Shown: positions 17,803 to 25,650 of the stretch, piece after piece | Layout of the letters: the number at the start of each line of letters is the position of its first letter | Position numbering within the stretch: the first letter of the stretch is position 1 | DNA from: Deltaproteobacteria bacterium | Lineage (GTDB): Bacteria; Desulfobacterota; Syntrophobacteria; Syntrophobacterales; Syntrophobacteraceae | Length of the DNA: 52,189 nt | Direction of reading: 5' to 3' | Assembly (NCBI GenBank): GCA_021793275.1 | Contig: JAJYTC010000009.1 | Span: 1-52,189, forward strand | Made by a program: the position numbers and the translations under genes | The notes under the pieces: generated by a model | What the model was told of the DNA's origin: nothing | Database searches by the model: none | Seen by the model: the letters and a program-made list of their open reading frames with translations, nothing else

Positions 17803-18990
17803 TTACGGCCGAGGTTTTGCGATCATTTCCGCAAACGCCTGGATCCTGGTCTTCAACGCCGGCAATGCCGCATTTGAATAATCGCTTTCAAGGTAGATAT
17901 TCGGAATCCCGATTTCGTTCAGAAAAGCCCGCAGGGCGGGGACCTCGAATCCATAAGGGTCGCAAAACCGAACCAGAAGGAGGACTATACCGTCCACCTT
18001 CCACTCTTTGACATAGCCCTCGAGGTATGAAAATCTGTCCTCGAGTTGCGACATGCGAGCTTTCCCGGTCTCACCGGCCCTGTTTTCTCTAAAAGTCCTC
18101 GGAAAGTTCGTCTGCACCAGGTAGCGATGCGCCAGTCCATCAAAAGGGTCCGGCGTCGCTTCAACTTCGGCAAAATAATTTCCTGCGCCCAAACCTGTAT
18201 CATCCATTACCAGGTCGACATACTCCTCCATTGCCTCCGTGAGGCAGACGTTATCGACGGCATCCCCCCAGACCAAAATCCTCGCCGGTTTGGGGGCAGG
18301 CAGCACGGTTCGCGCCTTGATCTCGTCCAATACCTCCCTCAGCAGGACATTTCCTTCGGCAACGGGAACGCTGGAAAGGGCGATCAGGACCTTTAGAGTT
18401 TCCGTTCCTGAAATGAGGGGCGGGTCATTCTTTCTAAGCTCATAAAGCTCCTTTACGAGCCTCCTCTGCTGATTGTGCCATTCAATGGACTGCCTGAGAT
18501 TTTCAACGGAAAGAGATCGTCCCTGGTAAGATTCGAGTTGTTTTCCGAAAGCGACCAGCATCGACTTGAAGTATTTCTCAGCCCAGGGATGGGTAGTGTG
18601 GGGCATGTCCAGGTAGGGGAAAAAGCGGAAGCTCTCCATGGATTTCCAGATATGGGAAGCCTTTTCCTGGGCGTCGCAATAATGAGAGCCTATATATCCG
18701 TCCAGGAAATCGTACCTGCCTTTGCAGGCAAGGTCGAAACAACTGCGCACGCAGGGACACATCGTAACCGGGAAAGCTTTATCCGCACGGCTGATAGGTT
18801 CCTCCATGTCGCCTAAAATCCGGAAAGGGATGATGTCAACGGCGGACAGGATTTCCAGTGGAATCGAAGGTCCCATGTAACCGAGGACTTTCTTCCCGGC
18901 TTTCTGCAGCCGCCGCACTATAAGCTGACGGTCGCCGTGGATCTCTTTTGCCAGATTCATTCCTCCAACCGCTTTTGCTGTTTCGCCCAT
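17803..18990 (-). CDS. 2-hydroxyacyl-CoA dehydratase / benzoyl-CoA reductase-like subunit (HgdB/BcrC type)
   Basis: A 395-residue protein of the HgdB/FldC/BcrC family, whose members hold a [4Fe-4S] cluster used in radical dehydration or ring reduction. Family-like cysteines are seen in VTMCPCVRSC, SHYCDAQ and VRFCDPYGFE. The last motif plus the C-terminal ESDYSNAALPALKTRIQAF stretch resembles the family's conserved end. It follows the larger subunit by about 50 bases on the same strand. The required ATP-driven activator (HgdC/BcrAD-like) and a CoA transferase are absent from the window, so the reaction is unassigned: it could be a dehydratase, a reductase or a member of the uncharacterised YjiM-like subgroup. 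Confidence 0.8.
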   Translation of the reverse strand: MGETAKAVGGMNLAKEIHGDRQLIVRRLQKAGKKVLGYMGPSIPLEILSAVDIIPFRILGDMEEPISRADKAFPVTMCPCVRSCFDLACKGRYDFLDGYIGSHYCDAQEKASHIWKSMESFRFFPYLDMPHTTHPWAEKYFKSMLVAFGKQLESYQGRSLSVENLRQSIEWHNQQRRLVKELYELRKNDPPLISGTETLKVLIALSSVPVAEGNVLLREVLDEIKARTVLPAPKPARILVWGDAVDNVCLTEAMEEYVDLVMDDTGLGAGNYFAEVEATPDPFDGLAHRYLVQTNFPRTFRENRAGETGKARMSQLEDRFSYLEGYVKEWKVDGIVLLLVRFCDPYGFEVPALRAFLNEIGIPNIYLESDYSNAALPALKTRIQAFAEMIAKPRP

Positions 18991-19041
18991 TTTTTCTCCT
19001 CGCAGGCATTTCCGGTTGCCGGGTTATCCTTTTGCCGCTGT

Positions 19042-20382
19042 TCACGACTCGCGCCTTTTACTCGCCCTGATCTCTCTATGATGCAGCATCACCTCTTCGA
19101 AGGCTTCAGCTTTTCTCATGGCCTCCTCGGGATTAAAGAGCCTGAGATCCACAATGTCTCCTTCCAGCAGAAGCGAGGGCACATCGGCCTTTTCAGCGAG
19201 CAGGTTTCTGAGATAAGGATGGTGCAACGAGGTGCTGCGGCAGGTCAGAATGGGATGTAAAACCACTCCGTCACACCTGTAGTCCCGGACCATCGCAAGG
19301 TAAGGATATCCCATATAGCCGAAGTACTCTTTGTCCGCTCTTGCCACCTGGTATCGACTGGTAAGAAAGTTCAGATGGAATACCGCATGGCGCCTGAGCG
19401 GATCGCTGATCCGCTCAATTTCGGGAATAGGAAGCGGCGGCATATATCCCCAGGATTCAACGACAAAATTCCAGCCCCGTTCGGCCAGCCTGTCAAAAAA
19501 ACCCAGACTGTGCCAGGGAGGTATCTCTGCGAAAGCAAGGCGAAATTTCTCCGGCGCGACAGCGCCGATCCGGCTTTCCACCCGCTGCTTGACTTCATCG
19601 AAAAGGTCCTGAAAAAGTGCTATCGATTCTTTGAGGTCTCCCAGCAGGAGAAGATAGGAAGGCATGACGCTCCAGAAATCGCGCGAATGCATGGGACAGG
19701 GTTCGGCCTTCCTCATCTCGAAGGTCAAGTGGGCGATCCGGCATAACTCGGTCATATCGTTTACAACTTCAGCATACCTGTCCCAATCCATTTTTTTCCC
19801 GAGGAGCTTCTCCAGAAAGCCGATAAATTCCCTGAGCTCATTCATGATGAATTCCACGGCCGCTTCAAAAGCCCCCTCGGCGCCAAACTCCTCAACTCCC
19901 GGAGTAGGTGTGTCCATCATCCATACAGGGGCGTCGAGGTATTCCCCCAATGCCTGAAACCATTTCACTCTGGCATCACAAATATGACCGCTGCTCAAAA
20001 GAAGCACCGGCTTTGGCAGTCCGCCCATAGGCGGTTTGTCCCCGGGATCGTGAACCATCTTCGAGGCGTAACCGAAATTGACCCGCGCATAGCCGCAAAG
20101 GTGTGTCGGAAAACCCTCCTGATCGGCTGCATCCAGGTACTTTTCGGCGACTCCCGAAGCGGCTGTCAAGGCGCCGTAATTTTCGGGGGAAACGGATTCG
20201 AGACCCATGGCCTTAATGATCGGGTCGGCCTGATACCAGTTGACCATTGACCAGACGGCGCCTCTGCCTTCCCTGGCGGCCTCAATGCTGCTTAGATAGG
20301 ACTTGTCGATCTTCGCCCTGAGCGGATGCATCGAGCGCAGCCGATTGATTGCTCTGCCTTTTTCTTTTTTCACTTCTTCCAT
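19042..20382 (-). CDS. 2-hydroxyacyl-CoA dehydratase / benzoyl-CoA reductase-like subunit (HgdA/BcrB type)
   Basis: A 446-residue partner subunit in the same family. Cysteines in HLCGYARVNFGY, SSGHICDARVKW and HPILTCRSTSLHH occupy the usual cluster-ligand regions. The C-terminal LLLEGDIVDLRLFNPEEA stretch is the family's LEGD-x-VD motif. The start at 20382 follows GGGAG by about 6 bases; 21 upstream codons are open without a ribosome site. It is the first gene of the leftward pair and lies back-to-back with the RiPP locus, leaving about 370 bases for divergent promoters. This pair without an activator in cis is common in syntrophs and sulfate reducers, where one activator may serve several pairs. 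Confidence 0.8.
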   Translation of the reverse strand: MEEVKKEKGRAINRLRSMHPLRAKIDKSYLSSIEAAREGRGAVWSMVNWYQADPIIKAMGLESVSPENYGALTAASGVAEKYLDAADQEGFPTHLCGYARVNFGYASKMVHDPGDKPPMGGLPKPVLLLSSGHICDARVKWFQALGEYLDAPVWMMDTPTPGVEEFGAEGAFEAAVEFIMNELREFIGFLEKLLGKKMDWDRYAEVVNDMTELCRIAHLTFEMRKAEPCPMHSRDFWSVMPSYLLLLGDLKESIALFQDLFDEVKQRVESRIGAVAPEKFRLAFAEIPPWHSLGFFDRLAERGWNFVVESWGYMPPLPIPEIERISDPLRRHAVFHLNFLTSRYQVARADKEYFGYMGYPYLAMVRDYRCDGVVLHPILTCRSTSLHHPYLRNLLAEKADVPSLLLEGDIVDLRLFNPEEAMRKAEAFEEVMLHHREIRASKRRES

Positions 20383-20678
20383 TTTTATCTCCCGGGTCGG
20401 CGATTTCCATTGCCTTTTTAAAAATTGGCAAAAACTTAACTGCATTTATATAGGTTACCACGTCGAAACAGTTTCCGTAGAGATTTTCACGCGAAGCAGC
20501 GAAAAAGAGATGGCAAAAGACGCGCCGCCGTCGAGTCCTTGGAAGCCTTCAAACCCCACAAGCCACAACGCCTGTTGTTTTCTGTTTGAGCTCCCCGGGA
20601 AAATGCGCTAGACTTTCGATACTCCTACCGTAACGACAGAAAATACCGGATTTCAGACCGTAAAGACACAGACTTAAG
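20383..20678. other. Divergent intergenic region before RiPP locus 1
   Basis: No gene is supported here. A 33-codon open frame at 20510-20611 lacks a convincing ribosome site and shows no family features. The region should hold the promoter of the leftward dehydratase pair, but I see no clear -35/-10 pair for it. Confidence 0.4.
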
Positions 20679-20695
20679 TTGGCATCAGGATTGCT
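20679..20695 (+). promoter_or_regulatory. Candidate sigma-54 promoter for RiPP locus 1
   Basis: TTGGCATCAGGATTGCT matches the sigma-54 consensus TTGGCACRNNNNTTGCW with the invariant GG (20681-20682) and GC (20693-20694) at the correct spacing; it deviates at the C after GGCA and at the R position. The predicted start near 20706 would give a leader of about 43 bases with an AGGAGG site before the precursor ATG. An enhancer-binding activator would be needed; none is encoded nearby. Confidence 0.6.
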
Positions 20696-20748
20696 TCTAC
20701 AGCGTGAACGCACGCCGCGTAAATTGCACAGAAAGGAGGTGGAAACAA

Positions 20749-20883
20749 ATGAAAGGCTTGAAGCGAGTCACGGAGATAAGTACAGAAAGCGCCAAGTCGA
20801 TCAAAGGCGGTAAGAGCTGCACCTGCTCGTGCCAGACTAAAAATGAACAAGCTGCAACAGAACTTAAGACTTTCACTGCGTAA
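20749..20883 (+). CDS. RiPP precursor peptide with Gly-Gly leader and CTCSC core
   Basis: A 44-residue peptide. A charged leader (residues 1-19, with ISTESAKSIK) ends in G20-G21, the double-glycine site cut by C39 peptidase exporters. The core begins KSCTCSCQ, with cysteines at 24, 26 and 28, then continues in a polar Thr/Glu/Gln-rich tail. A near-perfect ribosome site, AGGAGG at 20734-20739, lies 9 bases upstream. It is followed by a hairpin, a radical SAM maturase and a C39-ABC exporter. The three alternating cysteines suggest thioether cross-links as in sactipeptides or ranthipeptides, but other radical SAM products are possible. I do not recognise a named precursor family. Confidence 0.8.
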   Translation: MKGLKRVTEISTESAKSIKGGKSCTCSCQTKNEQAATELKTFTA

Positions 20884-20913
20884 TCGCCGCCGGTATTAAG
20901 GATTTCCCTCTGT

Positions 20914-20945
20914 CAATATCCCTGCACAAACGTGCGGGGATATTG
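20914..20945 (+). terminator. Intercistronic hairpin between precursor and maturase
   Basis: CAATATCCCTGCAC pairs over 14 bp (one T-G pair) with GTGCGGGGATATTG around a 4-base AAAC loop. A T-rich but interrupted stretch (TTTTCC) follows about 10 bases later. It probably ends most transcripts after the precursor or protects its 3' end, giving more peptide than enzyme. Confidence 0.75.
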
Positions 20946-21001
20946 GCGCCAGATGGTTTTCCTTTCTATTCGTTACTCCATGATCGCGGAGTTATCCTAT
21001 A

Positions 21002-22630
21002 ATGAATGTCTCAAAAGAGTTTAACTCTATCAATATTAATCATATATCGTTTTTTAAAAACGACTATCCTTTAATTAAACTTTTCCCTTTTGGACACGAT
21101 ATTCTACTGTATGATGCAAAACCTCATTTTGCCTTCATCCTGTCAAGCTCCGAACTCGACATCCTTATCGCTTTCTTGCGCTGCAACTCTAATGATGAAG
21201 TAATACGCATTTTTTCCGACCTGTTCAGCGAGGGATACGTCACTCAGCTTGTCACCAAATTCGCCGACCTGATAAACAGTGGATTGTTTATCACGGGACC
21301 GGCTGCTGAAATATCACCTCTTAACAGGGATGAAATAAGAGAACGATTACAATATTATGATGACAGTATATTATTACGCAAATTTTGTATGGAAGTTACT
21401 GGCGATTGCAATTACAGGTGTACATATTGCAAAAGAACGATCGGACAAGGTTATAAGAAACATTCGGCTGATTATTTAAGCGAAGAAAACGCCCGCCATG
21501 GAATCAATTATTATTTCAGGAAGTACACTGAATTCTTTAATAAATTATCCGACGACAAAAGGACATTGCTCCTGGACATTCTCCCGCCAAGCTTATCATG
21601 GTATGGAGGCGAACCATTTTTGAATTTTGAGCTTATTAAAAAAAGTGCAGCCTACTTCAAGACCCTGCCTTGGAATGAATACTCCATAAGCACAGATGAT
21701 CTCAGGTTTAGCTCAAATACCAATTTGTCCATAATGAATGACGAGATTCTTGAATTCCTGACCGAGAATAGAGTTCGGTTGTTTGCGAGTCTCGACGGGC
21801 CGGCGGAAGAACATGATAAATGTCGAGTTTTTAAAAACGGCGGAGGGACATTTAAAGTAGCATATAGTAATTTATTGAAATTGCGTAATTTCAATGAGAC
21901 CTATTTCAAAGAGTTTGTCACTATATTGGGAGTATACACCGATAAGCATGATTATAATAAATGTGTCGATTTTACTCGCACTATAGGTGCATTGGGCTAT
22001 GACCATTCACCGGCCGAATACGTAGGTACTTTCGTCACCAATCCGGAATCAACATTGGCTGCTTACAGCAATTCCCTGGAAAAACGGTTGGCGGATTTCA
22101 AAAAGAAGGCGTCGTCCCAATCTTTGAATCAGGACGTCAAAATGCAAGACTTTGCCAACCTGTTTCCCTTTGCCAAGCTAAATTATGATCATCCCGCCGG
22201 AACAAATTCATTGCAGCTTCAGCTTACCTGCCCCATGGGATTTGATAATCTCATGCTTTCGGCCAAAGGCGAGTTCCTTATCTGCCATAAAGTGGATGAT
22301 GGGATGCCCATCGGCGATTGTCGCACCGGCCTGGATTTTGAAAGGCTCGTGGATCTAAATTATCAATATAATTCTGCAATAAACAACGACGAGTGCAAGA
22401 ATTGCTGGATTGTAAATTTTTGCAGGGTATGTGCAGCCACGAGGATGGCCGGTGATCGTTTCCTCAACCCCGCAAAGAAGGAATGCGATTATTTTCGTCT
22501 GCGCGTAGCCTATGATTTTTCATGCTTTGTTCACCTTAGTTTGGAGCATCCGATTCTTTTGGAAAAGATATTTGCTTACCGAAACGATAAAAAATCTTTT
22601 ATCGGAGTTATTGACATAAATGAATTTTAG
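21002..22630 (+). CDS. Radical SAM/SPASM-type peptide maturase
   Basis: A 542-residue enzyme expected to modify the upstream CTCSC peptide. The N-terminal 115 residues (FPFGHDILLYDA onward) look like a PqqD-like recognition element followed by helices. The radical SAM cluster is C136-x3-C140-x2-C143 (CNYRCTYC), with the SAM-binding GGEPF motif in WYGGEPFLN. The C-terminal auxiliary-cluster region has LTCPMG, LICHK, GDC, ECKNCWIVNFCRVCAATR and a final KECDYF cysteine, as in SPASM proteins. Codon use is clearly AT-rich compared with flanking genes, suggesting transfer. Its stop overlaps the exporter start by 11 bases. The exact bond formed is not predictable from this sequence. Confidence 0.88.
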   Translation: MNVSKEFNSININHISFFKNDYPLIKLFPFGHDILLYDAKPHFAFILSSSELDILIAFLRCNSNDEVIRIFSDLFSEGYVTQLVTKFADLINSGLFITGPAAEISPLNRDEIRERLQYYDDSILLRKFCMEVTGDCNYRCTYCKRTIGQGYKKHSADYLSEENARHGINYYFRKYTEFFNKLSDDKRTLLLDILPPSLSWYGGEPFLNFELIKKSAAYFKTLPWNEYSISTDDLRFSSNTNLSIMNDEILEFLTENRVRLFASLDGPAEEHDKCRVFKNGGGTFKVAYSNLLKLRNFNETYFKEFVTILGVYTDKHDYNKCVDFTRTIGALGYDHSPAEYVGTFVTNPESTLAAYSNSLEKRLADFKKKASSQSLNQDVKMQDFANLFPFAKLNYDHPAGTNSLQLQLTCPMGFDNLMLSAKGEFLICHKVDDGMPIGDCRTGLDFERLVDLNYQYNSAINNDECKNCWIVNFCRVCAATRMAGDRFLNPAKKECDYFRLRVAYDFSCFVHLSLEHPILLEKIFAYRNDKKSFIGVIDINEF

Positions 22631-24806
22631 AGGCTCCTTCCCTGTTTATAAACAATACGATGCAATGGATTGCGGTCCGGCTTGTTTGCGCATGATAGCC
22701 AAATATTACGGCAAGGCGTGTTCCCTTCAGTATTTAAGGGATAGGAGCCATGTAACGAAAGAGGGTGTATCATTACTCGGCCTTCGTGATGCGGCTGAAT
22801 CAACCGGCATGATCGCGAAGTGCGCTTTAGCTTCGATTGATTACCTCGTAAGCGAAGCAAAATTGCCCTGTATCGCCCATTGGGACAATGAGCATTTTGT
22901 CGTTGTCTACAGGACCAACGGGACTCATATTTATGTCGCCGACCCGGCGTACGGGAAAACCAGGTATGACAAAGATGTATTTTTATCTCACTGGGCGGCC
23001 GCCGATGACGAGGGGTACGTTCTCTTGCTGGAAGTCGGCGAAGAATTTCATTGCAGGCAAGAAGCCCCGAGATCCGGCAAAGGTTTCTTTTCTCTATTCT
23101 CGTATTGGAAATCCTATCGCCAACTCTTGGGCCAGCTTTTCATAGCTATGCTGATCGGGAGCCTAATACAACTGATATTGCCGTTTTTGACTCAGATGAT
23201 TGTAGACAAAGGAATAAGATACAATGATATTGGCTTTTTGCGTATCATTCTTATAGGGCAACTTATATTAATAACAAGCCGGACCTTCGTAAATATAATC
23301 AGAGGCTGGATTTTGTTTTATATCAGCACTCCAATAAATATCAGACTGGTATTCGATTTTCTCGTTAAACTAAGCAAACTCCCCCTGAGATATTTTGATG
23401 TAAAAAAATTCGGTGATACATTGTTGCATGTCAATGACCATCAGCGAATAGAAACATTTTTTACCGATTCTGTTGTTTCCAACTCTTTTACAATTATTAA
23501 CGTCATAGTTTTCGGTATAGTGTTGATAATCTATAGTGTGCAAATATTTCTAATTTTTGCGGCTGGAACAATACTGTACATGGCATGGCTCCAATTATTT
23601 CTTAACAAACGAAGAGAGGTCGATTTTGTTCGATTCAGGCAAACGGCAAGGAGCCATAATGTCATTATTCAGATGATCATGGGGATGCAGGAAATAAGAC
23701 TTGCCAATTATGAAAGCAGGAAAATTGCAGACTGGATAAACATACAGAATGATCTGTTTTCGACCGGGAAAAAAAGCTTATCGATGACGCAAAGTCAGCA
23801 GTCCGGCTGCACCTTCTTACAGGAATCCATGAACCTTATTATCACGTTTTTTGCGGCTCGCTCCGTTATCCATGGCGATATTACTCTGGGTATGATGCTC
23901 GCTATCCAGTTCATCATCGGGCAATTAAACGGCCCCGTCGAACAGTTGGTACACTTTGCAGCCGCTGCCCAGGATGCGAAGATAAGCTTCGAGCGGATTG
24001 AAGAAATTCACTCGATGCCGAACGAGCAGGCCCCCAATGATATGAAGGCCGGCGATATCCCGCAGGGAGCGGACATTATAATTTCCCGCTTATCTTTTCA
24101 ATACGGTGGTCCATATTCCGAAAAAGTTCTAAGCAATGTATCCCTTGTCCTGCCCAATAAGAAAACAACTGCAATCGTTGGTCCCAGCGGGAGCGGCAAG
24201 ACTACGCTGTTAAAATTACTGTTGGGAGTTTACCAACCTGTTAGCGGGAAGATAAGTATCGGCGACGTTCCAATGAAAGAAATATCGCTCGAGGCGTGGA
24301 GAAAAAAATGTGGTGTCGTCATGCAGGATGGATACATCTTTTCAGATACTATCCTCGACAACATTGCGCTAAGTGACGGGGTTGTTGATGAAACCAGATT
24401 GAAGCAGGCGGCCGGAGTGGCAAACATCAGTGAGTTCATAGAGTCTTTGGACTTAGGTTATAAAACCGTGATTGGGACCGATGGGCACGGATTGAGCCAA
24501 GGTCAAAAACAACGAATACTTATAGCAAGAACTGTATACAAGAATCCGGAATACGTGTTTTTCGACGAAGCAACCAATTCCCTGGACGCTGTCAATGAAT
24601 ATACCATAATGGACAACTTAAATCGATTTTTCAAGAACAGAACTGTTGTCATTGTTGCACATAGATTAAGTACGGTTAGGCATGCAGACCATATTGTCGT
24701 ATTGGATAAAGGAACTATTGTTGAAAGTGGCGACCACAATGACTTGATAAGTCGAAAGAGAGCATATTATGATCTCGTAAGAAATCAACTGGAATTAGGC
24801 GCATAA
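22620..24806 (+). CDS. C39-peptidase ABC exporter (PCAT) for RiPP locus 1
   Basis: A 728-residue bifunctional transporter that cuts a leader after Gly-Gly and exports the core. The N-terminal C39 peptidase has C18 (MDCGPAC), H92 (EHFVVVY) and D108 (VADPAYG). A six-helix ABC membrane domain spans about residues 160-440. The nucleotide-binding domain has Walker A GPSGSGKTTLLK, a variant signature LSQGQKQR, Walker B YVFFDEATNSLD and the H-loop VAHRLS. It fits the Gly-Gly motif of the 44-residue peptide, so cleavage after G21 is expected. It overlaps the maturase gene and is AT-rich like it. Confidence 0.93.
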   Translation: MNFRGSFPVYKQYDAMDCGPACLRMIAKYYGKACSLQYLRDRSHVTKEGVSLLGLRDAAESTGMIAKCALASIDYLVSEAKLPCIAHWDNEHFVVVYRTNGTHIYVADPAYGKTRYDKDVFLSHWAAADDEGYVLLLEVGEEFHCRQEAPRSGKGFFSLFSYWKSYRQLLGQLFIAMLIGSLIQLILPFLTQMIVDKGIRYNDIGFLRIILIGQLILITSRTFVNIIRGWILFYISTPINIRLVFDFLVKLSKLPLRYFDVKKFGDTLLHVNDHQRIETFFTDSVVSNSFTIINVIVFGIVLIIYSVQIFLIFAAGTILYMAWLQLFLNKRREVDFVRFRQTARSHNVIIQMIMGMQEIRLANYESRKIADWINIQNDLFSTGKKSLSMTQSQQSGCTFLQESMNLIITFFAARSVIHGDITLGMMLAIQFIIGQLNGPVEQLVHFAAAAQDAKISFERIEEIHSMPNEQAPNDMKAGDIPQGADIIISRLSFQYGGPYSEKVLSNVSLVLPNKKTTAIVGPSGSGKTTLLKLLLGVYQPVSGKISIGDVPMKEISLEAWRKKCGVVMQDGYIFSDTILDNIALSDGVVDETRLKQAAGVANISEFIESLDLGYKTVIGTDGHGLSQGQKQRILIARTVYKNPEYVFFDEATNSLDAVNEYTIMDNLNRFFKNRTVVIVAHRLSTVRHADHIVVLDKGTIVESGDHNDLISRKRAYYDLVRNQLELGA

Positions 24807-24808
24807 AT

Positions 24809-24979
24809 ATGAGTCAAGATCATAGAACGATAGATCAATTAAACGTAATCCTGGAAAAACGGCCTGCTTTTATTATCCGATGGGGATTAGTGGTGTTCTG
24901 TGTGATTGTTATGGCTCTATTACTTGTTACTTATTACGCAGGATATAGCGTGCTCAATATTTTAAGCATAACTCATTAA
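24809..24979 (+). CDS. 56-residue membrane stub resembling the start of an HlyD-family adaptor
   Basis: It begins 2 bases after the exporter stop. The peptide has a polar start, then EKRPAFIIRWGLVVF leading into one transmembrane helix (about residues 24-43), then 13 residues and a stop. The pattern 'short acidic N-terminus, R-P-x-F-I-I-R-W-G, single helix' resembles the N-terminus of HlyD-type membrane fusion proteins paired with C39 exporters, which normally continue for 350 or more residues. No periplasmic domain follows in any nearby frame. It may be a decayed adaptor or a genuine small accessory protein. A clear ribosome site is lacking; coupling to the exporter is likely. Confidence 0.6.
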   Translation: MSQDHRTIDQLNVILEKRPAFIIRWGLVVFCVIVMALLLVTYYAGYSVLNILSITH

Positions 24980-25380
24980 TTTTGCGCCCGACTGGCCGAT
25001 GGAAATCCCGGCCGGGAGCTGCCCTTCCGGTATCCCTTGTTACGAAACGGGTAAGAAGGCATGAGATAGGGTTCCCGGCCCGAAAATCTCTTTGCATCCA
25101 TAAAAAAAGGTCGCTAGTATTACAGTTATTGGGGTCGGTTTCTTACGAGATCGACTTTCGGACCGGTGAGCCAAGCCGGGAGAAATACCGAAGGTTTTTT
25201 CTCAGCAGTGAGAATATCGGGGAACTTTTTGGCTCCAACCTTGTCTCTATACTCAAAAACCAAACGGCTATTCCGGCTGTTTTCCGGACGCTGGGGGGGT
25301 TGTGTCCCCCATCCCGAAGCCCGCAGCTTGGGGGAAGGCGGTCCGGTGGGTACCACGTGTCAAACAAAAGGAGAAAAGTA
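24980..25380. other. Leader region before the graspetide-like precursor
   Basis: About 400 bases with no supported gene, marking the shift from AT-rich locus 1 to GC-rich locus 2. It holds a 12-base perfect palindrome TCCCGGCCGGGA at about 25007 and a hairpin GGGGGG-TTGTGT-CCCCC at 25294-25310, followed by imperfect inverted repeats around CCCGAAGC/GCTTGGGGG. The frame of the precursor is open upstream to about 24982 but has no ribosome site or family features there. A promoter for locus 2 is expected but not recognisable. Confidence 0.4.
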
Positions 25381-25566
25381 ATGAAAACGGCAAAAGATTT
25401 GGCAAGGCGCAAGATGTCTTCGGGTCCTGCAGTGGACCTGTCCGAAACCGCGGGGCCTTACAGCCACAAGGAGCAGCGTCGGTGGGTGGGGATGGATTCT
25501 TCGCTCATCGAGTGGTCCGAGAAGAGCGACACGTCTTTTGACAATGAAAGCTCGGACCCGGATTAA
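25381..25566 (+). CDS. Graspetide-like precursor peptide
   Basis: A 61-residue peptide preceded by AAGGAG 7 bases upstream. The first half is basic (KDLARRK, HKEQRRW) and the second half is acidic and hydroxylated: SLIEWSEKSDTSF, then DNESSDPD. Ser/Thr and Asp/Glu clusters are the substrate pattern for ATP-grasp ligases that form ester or amide cross-links. It lies directly upstream of such a ligase, separated by a hairpin. The microviridin leader motif PFFARFL is absent, so it belongs to another graspetide group or an unassigned one. No second precursor was found nearby. Confidence 0.7.
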   Translation: MKTAKDLARRKMSSGPAVDLSETAGPYSHKEQRRWVGMDSSLIEWSEKSDTSFDNESSDPD

Positions 25567-25586
25567 GCCGTGAATTGACCATGTTT

Positions 25587-25627
25587 CAATGCCCCCTTGT
25601 ATTTACACACACACCCTGGGGGCATTG
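25587..25627 (+). terminator. Intercistronic hairpin between precursor 2 and ligase
   Basis: CAATGCCCCC (25587-25596) pairs perfectly with GGGGGCATTG (25618-25627) across a 21-base loop rich in AC repeats. It lies between the precursor stop and the ligase start, in the same place as the hairpin in locus 1, and is a likely partial terminator or RNA stabiliser. Confidence 0.7.
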
Positions 25628-25650
25628 ATTTCCTTGCGGGATCTTCTTTA

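Noticed and set aside
20510-20611. 33-codon Pro/Ser-rich frame upstream of RiPP locus 1
   Set aside because: No convincing ribosome site, no leader or cleavage motif, and it precedes the candidate promoter.
25229-25246. Sigma-54-like TTGGCTCCAACCTTGTC before locus 2
   Set aside because: The essential GC of the -12 element is GT, so the match is insufficient.
24982-25380. Upstream extension of the graspetide-like precursor frame
   Set aside because: The open frame has no ribosome site and no family features; the ATG at 25381 has a good AAGGAG site.
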